Source: CAMLFJ01 sp035524955
Lineage (GTDB): Bacteria > Methylomirabilota > Methylomirabilia > Rokubacteriales > CSP1-6
DNA: 64,000 bases
Assembly (NCBI GenBank): GCA_035524955.1
Contig: DATLFG010000064.1
Span: 100,827 to 164,826 of the forward strand
Direction of reading: 5' to 3'
Shown here: one piece after another, positions 27,457-34,502 of the stretch
Numbering within the stretch: position 1 is the stretch's first letter
Layout: every line of letters starts with the position of its first letter
Made by a program: the position numbers and the translations under genes
The notes under the pieces: model-generated
Seen by the model: only the letters and a program-made list of their open reading frames with translations
What the model was told of the DNA's origin: nothing
Databases searched by the model: none

Positions 27457-28088
27457 TCCGAGTAGCGCAGGCCCGGCGGCAGCGAGGAGCGATGCGCGAC
27501 CGGGCTCCACGCGTCCTGATGTCGCCAGGCGCCACCCCGTGACACGCGGCGCGTGCCCGTCTCCGGTCCTCCCGGGTTCCGGGAAGGCGATCGCGCGTAG
27601 TACGCCTCGTCCTCCCAGTCCAGACACCATTCGTGACAGACGCCGGAGAGGGCGAACAGCCCCAGGGGATTGGCGGGCGTCTCGGTCGGTCGGGGCGGCC
27701 GATCGAAGGAGGCGGAGGGAGGCCGGTTCTCGCCCCAGGGGAAACGCGCGTCGTCGAGCCCGGCCCGGGCGGCCTTCTCCCACTCGGCCTCGGTCGGGAG
27801 CCGGTAGGAGACGTGCTCCCGATCGGCCAGCCACCGGCAGAAGCGCGTCGCGTCGAACCAGCTGACCCCGACCACCGGCTGGTCGGGGTCGTTGAAGCGC
27901 GGATCCCGCCACCAGTCGGGGGGCTCGGCCTGGCCGTCCGCGAGGAAGCCGGCGTACTCGCGATTGGTCACCGGCGTCCGGGCGATGGCGAACCGATCGA
28001 GCCAGACACGGTGCCGGGGCCGCTCGCCCGGATGGCCGCGCTCCCAGCCCATCCAGAACCAGCCGGCGGGGATCTCCACCCGGTCCAC
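27417..28088 (-). CDS. Formylglycine-generating-enzyme-like (SUMF1) protein
   Basis: A 223-residue FGE-sulfatase fold: VEIPAGWFWMGWERG near the start, HRVWLDRFAIARTPVTNREYAGFL, PVVGVSWFDATRFCRWLADR, YRLPTEAEWEKAAR, and RVSRGGAW..YGFRV at the end. The copper-binding Cys pair of genuine sulfatase-activating enzymes is absent (HQDAWSPVAHRSS instead), and no sulfatase gene is near, so catalysis of formylglycine formation is unlikely. GTG at 28088 is preferred: TATACT (28096-28101, reverse) ends seven bases before it, and a longer start at 28187 would run through the lipoprotein gene. Confidence 0.8.
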   Translation of the reverse strand: MDRVEIPAGWFWMGWERGHPGERPRHRVWLDRFAIARTPVTNREYAGFLADGQAEPPDWWRDPRFNDPDQPVVGVSWFDATRFCRWLADREHVSYRLPTEAEWEKAARAGLDDARFPWGENRPPSASFDRPPRPTETPANPLGLFALSGVCHEWCLDWEDEAYYARSPSRNPGGPETGTRRVSRGGAWRHQDAWSPVAHRSSLPPGLRYSDYGFRVVSETGAR

Positions 28089-28117
28089 GCCGTCGAGTAT
28101 AGTCTCGCTCGCCGCGC

Positions 28118-28258
28118 TCAGCCGCGTACCTGCCGAGAGAAACTGGACGCGTCTCCGGGGCACCGACTCCGATCGCCCTTCCGACACTCATCCATGTCGA
28201 TCTTTGCGCAGCCCGCCAGGAGCGCCGCCGCCAAGACGCAGGCACCCAGAAGCCGCAT
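28118..28258 (-). CDS. Tiny predicted lipoprotein
   Basis: A 46-residue open frame: MRLLGACVLAAALLAGCA is a complete lipoprotein signal with lipobox LLAGC, followed by a short charged tail containing two further Cys (DECRKGDRSRCPG). GAGGAG lies eight bases before the ATG at 28258. It ends 30 bases before the start of the FGE-like gene on the same strand. The ribosome site and lipobox together make it credible despite its size. Confidence 0.6.
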   Translation of the reverse strand: MRLLGACVLAAALLAGCAKIDMDECRKGDRSRCPGDASSFSRQVRG

Positions 28259-28418
28259 GAGCATTCTCCTCACGAGACTGAATCCTGCACACCGAGTGCC
28301 ATCGAGGTTTTCTCTACGCGAGGCCGGTTTACGCTCATCCCTTGTGACTCGGGGCCGGTAAGGCTTTCCGAGATCAGAAAGAGGAACCCGGAACGGTTCG
28401 AGTATAATCGGCGCCACC

Positions 28419-29591
28419 ATGAATTTCGCGGATCGGATGTCGCGGCTCGGCACGGAATCGGCGTTCGAGGTCCTGGCCCGGGCGAAGGCCCTCGAGCGGC
28501 AGGGCAAGGAGATCATCCACCTCGAGATCGGCGAGCCGGACTTCGACACCCCGGCCCACATCCGCGAAGCGGCCAAGCGGGCGCTCGACGCCGGCGCGAC
28601 GCACTACGGGCCGGCCGCGGGCCTCCCCGAGCTCCGGGAGGCGATCGTCAAGGACGTGGAGGGCACGCGCAGCATCCCGGTCGCCACCGACGAGGTGGTG
28701 GTGACGCCGGGGGCGAAGCCCATCATGTACTTCGTGATCACCGCCCTCGTGAACCCCGGCGACGAGGTGGTCCATCCGAATCCCGGCTTCCCCATCTACG
28801 AATCCGTGATCAACTTCGTCGGCGGCAAGCCGGTGCCGATCCCCCTGCGGGAGGAGAGCGGCTTCGGCTTCGACCTCGACGTGCTCGAGAAGAGCGTCTC
28901 CCGCAAGACCAAGCTGATCATCATCAACTCGCCCCAGAACCCGACGGGCGGCGTGCTGGAGGTCGAGCAGCTCGGGCGCATCGCGGAGATCGCGAAGACC
29001 TATCGTATCCCGGTGCTGTCCGACGAGATCTACAAGTCCTTCCTCTACGAGGGCGAGTTCGCCTCGATCACCCGCTTCCCGGGGATGAAGGACCTGGTCA
29101 TCATCCTGGACGGCTTCTCGAAGTCGTTCGCGATGACCGGCTGGCGGCTCGGCTACGGCGTGATGCCGGTGGCCCTGGCCGAGCACGTGACGCGCCTGAT
29201 GGTGAACTCCAACTCGTGCACCGCCTCGTTCACCCAGATGGCGGGCATCGCCGCGCTGCAGGGGGACCAGACGCCGGTCATCGAGATGGTGGCCGAGTTC
29301 AAGCGGCGGCGCGACGTGCTGGTGGCGGGGCTCAACCGGCTGCCCGGCGTCTCCTGCCGCTCGCCGCGCGGGGCCTTCTACGTGTTCCCGAACATCAAGG
29401 CGCTCGAACGGCCCTCGACCGAGGTGGCGGAGACCCTGCTGCGCGAGGCGGGCGTGGCCGTGCTCGGGGGTTCCGCGTTCGGCGAGTACGGGGAAGGGTA
29501 CCTGCGGCTCTCGTACGCCAGCGCCGAGGCGAATCTGAGAAGGGCGCTCGACCGGATGGAGCCGGTGCTGGCGCGGCTGGCCGGCGCGTAG
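28419..29591 (+). CDS. Class I/II pyridoxal-phosphate aminotransferase
   Basis: A 390-residue fold-type I aminotransferase. The PLP lysine is in LDGFSKSFAMTGWRLGYG near residues 229-246; substrate-binding blocks are HLEIGEPDFDTP near 33, TPGAKPIMYFVI and NSPQNPTGGVLE. It most resembles aspartate/aromatic aminotransferases. TATAAT (28403-28408) ends ten bases before the ATG. It begins a run of same-strand genes through 33836, with the TPP enzyme 15 bases downstream. Confidence 0.92.
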   Translation: MNFADRMSRLGTESAFEVLARAKALERQGKEIIHLEIGEPDFDTPAHIREAAKRALDAGATHYGPAAGLPELREAIVKDVEGTRSIPVATDEVVVTPGAKPIMYFVITALVNPGDEVVHPNPGFPIYESVINFVGGKPVPIPLREESGFGFDLDVLEKSVSRKTKLIIINSPQNPTGGVLEVEQLGRIAEIAKTYRIPVLSDEIYKSFLYEGEFASITRFPGMKDLVIILDGFSKSFAMTGWRLGYGVMPVALAEHVTRLMVNSNSCTASFTQMAGIAALQGDQTPVIEMVAEFKRRRDVLVAGLNRLPGVSCRSPRGAFYVFPNIKALERPSTEVAETLLREAGVAVLGGSAFGEYGEGYLRLSYASAEANLRRALDRMEPVLARLAGA

Positions 29592-29606
29592 CCGGCGATC
29601 CGCTCG

Positions 29607-31250
29607 GTGCCGACCGTCGCCGAGCTGATCGTCGAGGGCCTCCTGCGGGCCCAGATCCCCCGCCTCTTCGGTGTACCCGGGGGCGGGTCCAACCTGGAGG
29701 TCCTCGAGGCCGCGCGGGCCCGTGGGCTGCCCTTCGTGCTCTGCCACCAGGAGTGGGCCGCCACCATCATGGCCGCCGTCACCGGCGAGCTCACGGGCCG
29801 GCCGGGCGCGGTGTTGTCGACGCTCGGGCCCGGGGTCACCGCGAGCGCCACCGGCCTCGCCCACGCGCAGCTCGATCGCTCACCGCTGCTCTACATCAGC
29901 GATCGCCACCCGACCACCGTGCTCGCCTACGCTACGCATCAGTACGTGGACCACGCGGCGCACGTGGGCCCGATCGTGAAGGGCAGCGTGACGGTGACGC
30001 CGGATTCGGCCGGCCACTGGGTGGCCCACGCGGTCCAGCTCGCGCTCGCGGAGCCGCGCGGGCCCGTGCACCTGGACCTGCCCGCGGACGTCGCGGGGAC
30101 ACCCGCGGTGCCGGTGGCCACCACGGTGACGCCCCCGGCGCCGCCGGCGCCCGGCGATGCCCAGGTCGCGCGGGCCGCCGAGCTGATCCGCGGCGCGAAG
30201 CGGCCGCTGGTCATCGCGGGGCTCGGCTGCCGTGCCGCCGACGCGAAGTGGCTGCGGGCGTTCTGCGAGGCGCTGCCCGCGCCGGTGCTCACCACCTACA
30301 AGGCCAAGGGCGCGATCCCCGACCCGCACCCGCTGGCGATGGGGATCTTCACGGGGGGCGCGCTGGAGGAGCCGCTGGTGCGGCGGGCCGATCTGATCAT
30401 AGCCTTCGGCCTCGACACGGTGGAGCTGATCCCGCGCCGCTGGTCCTACGCGGCGCCCGTCCTGAGCCTCGCGCGGGGTCCTTCGAGTGATCCGCGCCGG
30501 CGGGCGGTGGGTGGCGGCGCCTACTTCACGCCCGAGCTCGAGGTGGTCGGCGACCTCGGCGCGATCCTCGAGGACCTGGCCCCGCGCATCATGCGCCGTG
30601 ACGTCAAGGCGGACTGGGACGTGGCCGAGGTGGACCGCATCCGCCGCGAGCGTAGCGCCGCCCTCGAGGTGCCCGTGCCCGGGCTGGCCCCGCACCGGGT
30701 GGTCCAGATCGTGCGCGAGCTGACCGCGGCGGGCAGCATCGCCACGGTGGACGCGGGTGCGCACATGTTCCAGAGCACGGCCTACTGGCAGTCGCTCGAG
30801 CCCGGGGAGCTCCTGATCTCGAACGGGCTCGCCACCATGGGCTTCGCGCTGCCCGCGGCCCTCGCGGCGCAGCTCGTCCATCCCGACCGACGGGTGATCT
30901 GCTTCACGGGGGACGGCGGCCTCATGATGGTGGCCTCGGAGCTCGAGACGGTGGCGCGGCTGCGCCTGCCGATCGTGCTCGTGGTCTTCAACGACGCGGC
31001 GCTGTCGCTGATCGAGGTGAAGCAGGAGCAGAAGGGCTTCGAGGGCGTGTCGATGCGCTACGCGGGGCCCGATCTGATCGCCCTCGGGCGCGCCTTCGGC
31101 GTCCGCGCGCTGGCCGCCACCGACGAGACGACGCTGACCAACGCCGTGATGGCGGCGCAAACCGCGTCCGGTCCCACGCTCATCGACGCGCGCATCGATC
31201 CCTCGGGCTACCGCCGGACGCTGGAAATCATCCGCGGCGCCCCGACGTAA
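29607..31250 (+). CDS. Thiamine pyrophosphate enzyme, acetolactate synthase-like large subunit
   Basis: A 547-residue three-domain TPP enzyme. The catalytic Glu is in FVLCHQEWAAT near residue 50; the TPP/Mg motif is FTGDGGLMMVASELETVARLRLP ending in VVFNDAALS near 430-465. The middle domain is present. True acetolactate synthases are closely similar, but the small regulatory subunit gene is not adjacent and the active-site loop differs, so a 2-oxoacid decarboxylase or carboligase of other specificity is possible. GTG at 29607 follows the aminotransferase closely. Confidence 0.85.
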   Translation: MPTVAELIVEGLLRAQIPRLFGVPGGGSNLEVLEAARARGLPFVLCHQEWAATIMAAVTGELTGRPGAVLSTLGPGVTASATGLAHAQLDRSPLLYISDRHPTTVLAYATHQYVDHAAHVGPIVKGSVTVTPDSAGHWVAHAVQLALAEPRGPVHLDLPADVAGTPAVPVATTVTPPAPPAPGDAQVARAAELIRGAKRPLVIAGLGCRAADAKWLRAFCEALPAPVLTTYKAKGAIPDPHPLAMGIFTGGALEEPLVRRADLIIAFGLDTVELIPRRWSYAAPVLSLARGPSSDPRRRAVGGGAYFTPELEVVGDLGAILEDLAPRIMRRDVKADWDVAEVDRIRRERSAALEVPVPGLAPHRVVQIVRELTAAGSIATVDAGAHMFQSTAYWQSLEPGELLISNGLATMGFALPAALAAQLVHPDRRVICFTGDGGLMMVASELETVARLRLPIVLVVFNDAALSLIEVKQEQKGFEGVSMRYAGPDLIALGRAFGVRALAATDETTLTNAVMAAQTASGPTLIDARIDPSGYRRTLEIIRGAPT

Positions 31251-31268
31251 GCCGGTATACTGCAGCGC

Positions 31269-31925
31269 ATGGGACTTCTCTCCGCGAGGGACGAGGCGGC
31301 GGTCCGGAAGGAGTTCGAGCGCGTCGGCGGGCCGGTGAAGCTCACCGTGTTCGCCTCCGAGCTGGGCGGCGAGCACAATGCCCGGACCGTGACGCTGATC
31401 CGTGAGGTGGTGGGGCTGTCCGACCAGCTCTCGATGGCCGTGCTGAACCCGCACATCGAGCGGGATCAAGCGGCGGCCTACGGGGTCAGCGAGTCCCCGG
31501 TGGTCGTGGTGGAGGGTGCGCGGGACTACGGCATCCGCTTCCTCGGCATGCCGGGCGGCTACGAGTTCTCCAACCTGATCGACTCCATCATCGCGGTGTC
31601 CACCGGTGAGGCGGGCCTGAGCGACGAAACCAAGACGACGCTGGCCGGGCTCACCGAGGACGTCACGATCAAGGTCTTCACGACCCCGACCTGACCCCAT
31701 TGCCCCCGGGCCGTGCGCCTGGCGCAGCACATGGCGATCGCGTCGCCGAGAGTGCGGGCGGAGTGCATCGAGGCCACCGAATTCCCCGACCTGGCCCAGC
31801 GCTACCAGGTGATGGGCGTTCCGAAGATCGTCATCAACGACAAGGTCGGGTTCGAGGGCGCGATCCCGGAGCGGGACTTCCTGGGCGCGGTGCTCCAGGC
31901 CGTGGCCCGCGGGCCGGAGGCCTGA
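31269..31925 (+). CDS. Two-domain thioredoxin-fold disulfide oxidoreductase, probable selenoprotein (UxxC)
   Basis: A protein of 218 residues if the in-frame TGA at 31692-31694 is read as selenocysteine. The N-terminal thioredoxin fold (residues 1-115) lacks a CxxC. The second fold continues across the TGA: VTIKVFTTPT-U142-PHCPRAVRLAQHM, then EATEFPDLAQRYQVMGVPKIVIND. The TGA sits exactly where the first Cys of CPHC belongs, and the frame stays open to 31925 with the conserved cis-Pro (GVPK). A hairpin TGCGC-CTG-GCGCA (31714-31726) lies 19 bases after the TGA and may be the bacterial SECIS. The alternative is a nonsense mutation splitting the gene. TATACT (31256-31261) ends seven bases before the ATG. 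Confidence 0.8.
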
Positions 31926-31929
31926 GGCC

Positions 31930-32019
31930 ATGGAATCGGTGCTCATCGTCATCGGTGTCCTGATCGGCTGGTTCGTGTTGAACCGCTGGGTCCTGCCGCG
32001 CTTCGGCATCCGGACCTGA
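31930..32019 (+). CDS. Tiny single-helix membrane protein
   Basis: A 29-residue frame beginning four bases after the oxidoreductase stop: VLIVIGVLIGWFVLNRWVLP is one membrane helix, ending RFGIRT. The stop is TGA, and the same frame stays open for 20 more codons to a TAG at 32080 with a Cys six codons on (ASPAGC). Readthrough as selenocysteine is therefore conceivable but unsupported. GAGGCC before the ATG is a weak ribosome site. It may anchor or partner the oxidoreductase. Confidence 0.5.
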   Translation: MESVLIVIGVLIGWFVLNRWVLPRFGIRT

Positions 32020-32041
32020 GCCTCGCCCGCCGGGTGCTCCC

Positions 32042-32470
32042 GTGAGGAGCAAGACACCGAGAGCCGGGACCCCCGGACGTAGCCCCGATCTCCTCTTCAC
32101 GTACGGCACGCTGATGCGCGGCTTCCGCCTGAACCGGCTCCTGGCCGGGCGCGCGGCGTACGTCACGCGAGGACAGGTGAGGGCGCGGCTCGTCGATCTC
32201 GGCTCCTATCCGGGCGCGGTTCCCGACGCCGGCGCCGCGCTCCACGGTGAGGTCTACCGGATCTCGGATCCGGCGCTGTGGGCGGTGCTGGACTCGGCCG
32301 AGGGACCCCAGTATCATCGCCGGGTAGTCACCGTCCGGAGCGAGGATGGCCACGAGCTGGGCGCGTCCATCTACTGGTACATCGGACCGCTCGATCGGGG
32401 CGTGCCCATTCCGGGTGGCGACTACCGGGCCCACGCGCCCGCGACGTCCATCTATCACCAGAGCCCGTAG
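32042..32470 (+). CDS. Gamma-glutamylcyclotransferase-family protein
   Basis: A 142-residue AIG2/GGCT fold. The substrate loop FTYGTLMRGFRLNRLL is near residues 22-37, with GEVYRISDPALWAVLDSAEGPQYHRRVV near 70-98 supplying the catalytic Glu region. Such enzymes release 5-oxoproline from gamma-glutamyl groups, or act on related amines. The GTG at 32042 gives a short basic leader before the fold; the true start could be a little later. The aminotransferase gene begins ten bases downstream, after GGAGG. Confidence 0.85.
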   Translation: MRSKTPRAGTPGRSPDLLFTYGTLMRGFRLNRLLAGRAAYVTRGQVRARLVDLGSYPGAVPDAGAALHGEVYRISDPALWAVLDSAEGPQYHRRVVTVRSEDGHELGASIYWYIGPLDRGVPIPGGDYRAHAPATSIYHQSP

Positions 32471-32480
32471 GAGGCGCCCG

Positions 32481-33836
32481 ATGCCGGTCGAGGCCGCGCA
32501 GCTGATCAAGGACGACCAGGACCACCTGATTCACCCGCTGCACCACCCGAGCGACCACCTGGAGCCGATGGTCTACGTGCGCGGCCGCGGCGCCGTGCTG
32601 ACCGACGTGCAGGGCCGCGAGTACATCGACGGCCTCGCCGGCCTCTGGAACGTGAACGTGGGACACGGCCGCACGGAGCTGGCGGAGGCGGCGGCCGACC
32701 AGATGCGCGAGCTGGCCTACTACTCCGCGTACTCCGGGTCGTCGAATATCCCGGCTATCAAGCTGGCCTCCAAGCTCATGACCATCACCTACCCGAACAT
32801 GCAGGGCGTGTTCTTCACCTCGGGGGGCGCCGAGTCCAACGAGTCCGCGTTCAAGACCGCGCGCTTCTACTGGAAGACCAAGGGCAAGCCCGACAAGGTG
32901 AAGATCATCGCGCGCAGCCTCGCCTATCATGGCGTGACGCTGCAGGCGATGAGCGCCACCGGCATGGCGGCCTACTGGAAGATGTTCGAGCCGCGCGTGC
33001 CGGGCTTCGTGCACATCCCGACCTGCTATCCGTATCGTCAGGAGGGCGCCAAGCCCGGGGAGACGGCCGGGCAGACCGCCGCGCGCCTCCTGGAAGAGGC
33101 CATCCTGCGCGAGGGCGCGGACACGGTGGCCGCCTTCATCGCCGAGCCGATCCACGGCGGCGGCGGCGTGCTGTATCCCACCGACGACTACTTCCCGTTG
33201 GTGCGCCAGGTCTGCGACAAGCACAACGTGCTCTTCATCGCCGACGAGGTCATCACCGGTTTCTGCCGGACCGGCAAGTGGTTCGCCCTCGAGCACTGGA
33301 ACGTCCTGCCCGACATCGTCTCCTTCGCGAAGGGCGTGTCCTCCGGCTATCTCCCGCTCGGCGGCATCATGGTCTCGAAGGCGATCAAGCAGGCCATGGA
33401 CGACGTGAAGCCGGAAGACAAGTGGATGCACGCCTACACCTACTCGGGACATCCGACCTGCTGCGCGGTGGGCCTCAAGAACCTCGAGATCATGGAGCGC
33501 GAGCGGCTCTGGGAGCGCGCGGCGGCCATGGGCACGCGGTTGCACAAGGGTCTCCAGCAGGCGCTCGGCGACCACAAGCACGTGGGTGACATCCGCGGCG
33601 GCAAGGGGCTCCTGGCCGCCGTCGAGCTGGTGGAGGACCGTGGGACCAAAGCGCCGTTCGGAGCCGACAAGAAGGTGGGCCCGCGCGTGCTCGCCGAGAT
33701 GACCAAGCGGGGCGTGATCACGCGCGCGCGCGTCGAGCACATCTTCTTCGCTCCGCCGCTCGTGGTCAGCGAAGAGCAGGTGGACCGCCTCGTCTCGGTT
33801 ACCCGCGACTCGATCAAGGCCGTCACCGGGGTCTGA
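32481..33836 (+). CDS. Class III aminotransferase (omega-amino acid / putrescine type)
   Basis: A 451-residue fold-type I transaminase. The PLP lysine is in VSFAKGVSSGYLPLGG near residues 280-295; DEVITGFCRTGKWF holds the PLP Asp; SGGAESNESAFKTARFYW binds the phosphate. It transfers an omega-amino group, typically from putrescine or beta-alanine, to pyruvate. TAGGAGG precedes the ATG. With the cyclotransferase upstream it could belong to polyamine breakdown by the gamma-glutamyl route, which is inference. Confidence 0.92.
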   Translation: MPVEAAQLIKDDQDHLIHPLHHPSDHLEPMVYVRGRGAVLTDVQGREYIDGLAGLWNVNVGHGRTELAEAAADQMRELAYYSAYSGSSNIPAIKLASKLMTITYPNMQGVFFTSGGAESNESAFKTARFYWKTKGKPDKVKIIARSLAYHGVTLQAMSATGMAAYWKMFEPRVPGFVHIPTCYPYRQEGAKPGETAGQTAARLLEEAILREGADTVAAFIAEPIHGGGGVLYPTDDYFPLVRQVCDKHNVLFIADEVITGFCRTGKWFALEHWNVLPDIVSFAKGVSSGYLPLGGIMVSKAIKQAMDDVKPEDKWMHAYTYSGHPTCCAVGLKNLEIMERERLWERAAAMGTRLHKGLQQALGDHKHVGDIRGGKGLLAAVELVEDRGTKAPFGADKKVGPRVLAEMTKRGVITRARVEHIFFAPPLVVSEEQVDRLVSVTRDSIKAVTGV

Positions 33837-33840
33837 AGGG

Positions 33841-33873
33841 CTCTTCCCCCTCTCCCCCTCCCAGGGGGAAGAG
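33841..33873. terminator. Family A palindrome between convergent genes, likely terminator
   Basis: CTCTTCCCCCT and AGGGGGAAGAG pair perfectly around an 11-base loop in the gap between the aminotransferase stop and the oppositely oriented methyltransferase. Location suggests bidirectional termination; there is no T-run. Confidence 0.55.
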
Positions 33874-33898
33874 GGGGGGCCGGCGGTGAGGGGGCGCC

Positions 33899-34435
33899 CT
33901 ACCTCGCCGGCACCACCCAGAGGTACAGGGTGTGACTTCCCTCGTGGCTCGACACCGGAAGTGTGCGCGCGGGCGCCCAGTCCCCCATGTCGAAGCCGTG
34001 GGAGACGATCCTCGCCCCTGGCCGGAGCTCCCGCAGCAGCTTGGGCCGTAGCCGACGGTTGAGGTCGGGCGTGAGATAGAGGGTCACGACCGTGGCCGGC
34101 GTGAGGTCGGCCTCGAAGAGATCCTGCTGGCGGAAGCTCAACCGGTCGGCCAGCCCGAGCCGATGCGCCCGCTCGGTGCTCTGCGCGACCAGGGTGGGGT
34201 CGATCTCCAACCCCACGCCGCGTGCCCCTCGATCCCGCGCCGCCGCGATCAGGATGCGACCATCGCCCGAGCCCAGGTCGTAGACGATGTCGCTTGCAGT
34301 TACCTCGGCCAGCCTCAGCATCTCGTTCACCACCACGAGGGGTGTGCGGACATCCGGCACTTCCTGACCGGGTACCCGCACGCAAGCGGTCGCGGTCAGT
34401 ACGAGCAGCAGCCCGACAACGCCCGGCCGCTTCAT
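33899..34435 (-). CDS. SAM-dependent methyltransferase with lipoprotein signal
   Basis: A 178-residue protein. Residues 1-18 (MKRPGVVGLLLVLTATAC) form a lipoprotein signal with lipobox TATAC. The rest is a class I methyltransferase: VYDLGSGDGRILIAAARDRG (SAM glycine loop), GLEIDPTLV, and FRQQDLFEADLTPATVVTLYL. An exported SAM-dependent enzyme is odd because SAM is cytoplasmic. The signal may be an uncleaved anchor facing inward, or the domain may serve another ligand. TACAGT (34449-34454, reverse) may be its -10. It is divergent from the radical SAM gene. Confidence 0.8.
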   Translation of the reverse strand: MKRPGVVGLLLVLTATACVRVPGQEVPDVRTPLVVVNEMLRLAEVTASDIVYDLGSGDGRILIAAARDRGARGVGLEIDPTLVAQSTERAHRLGLADRLSFRQQDLFEADLTPATVVTLYLTPDLNRRLRPKLLRELRPGARIVSHGFDMGDWAPARTLPVSSHEGSHTLYLWVVPAR

Positions 34436-34448
34436 GAGGGCATTCTAC

Positions 34449-34495
34449 TGTACTTGCTATTGTACTTGCTATATAGCTCGTCGTGTGTTTAGTAT
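34449..34495 (+). promoter_or_regulatory. Divergent promoter with perfect 12-bp tandem repeat
   Basis: TGTACTTGCTAT is repeated exactly at 34449-34460 and 34461-34472. For the rightward gene, TTGCTA (34466-34471) and TAGTAT (34490-34495) are 18 bases apart, ending seven bases before the ATG at 34503. For the leftward gene, TACAGT and TACAAT on the reverse strand overlap the repeats. The AT-rich tandem sites suggest a regulator controlling both genes. Confidence 0.55.
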
Positions 34496-34502
34496 TCGAC
34501 CC

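Noticed and set aside
28089..28187. Upstream extension of the FGE-like protein
   Set aside because: The extension overlaps a better-supported lipoprotein gene, and a -10 box lies within it; the domain begins at the later GTG.
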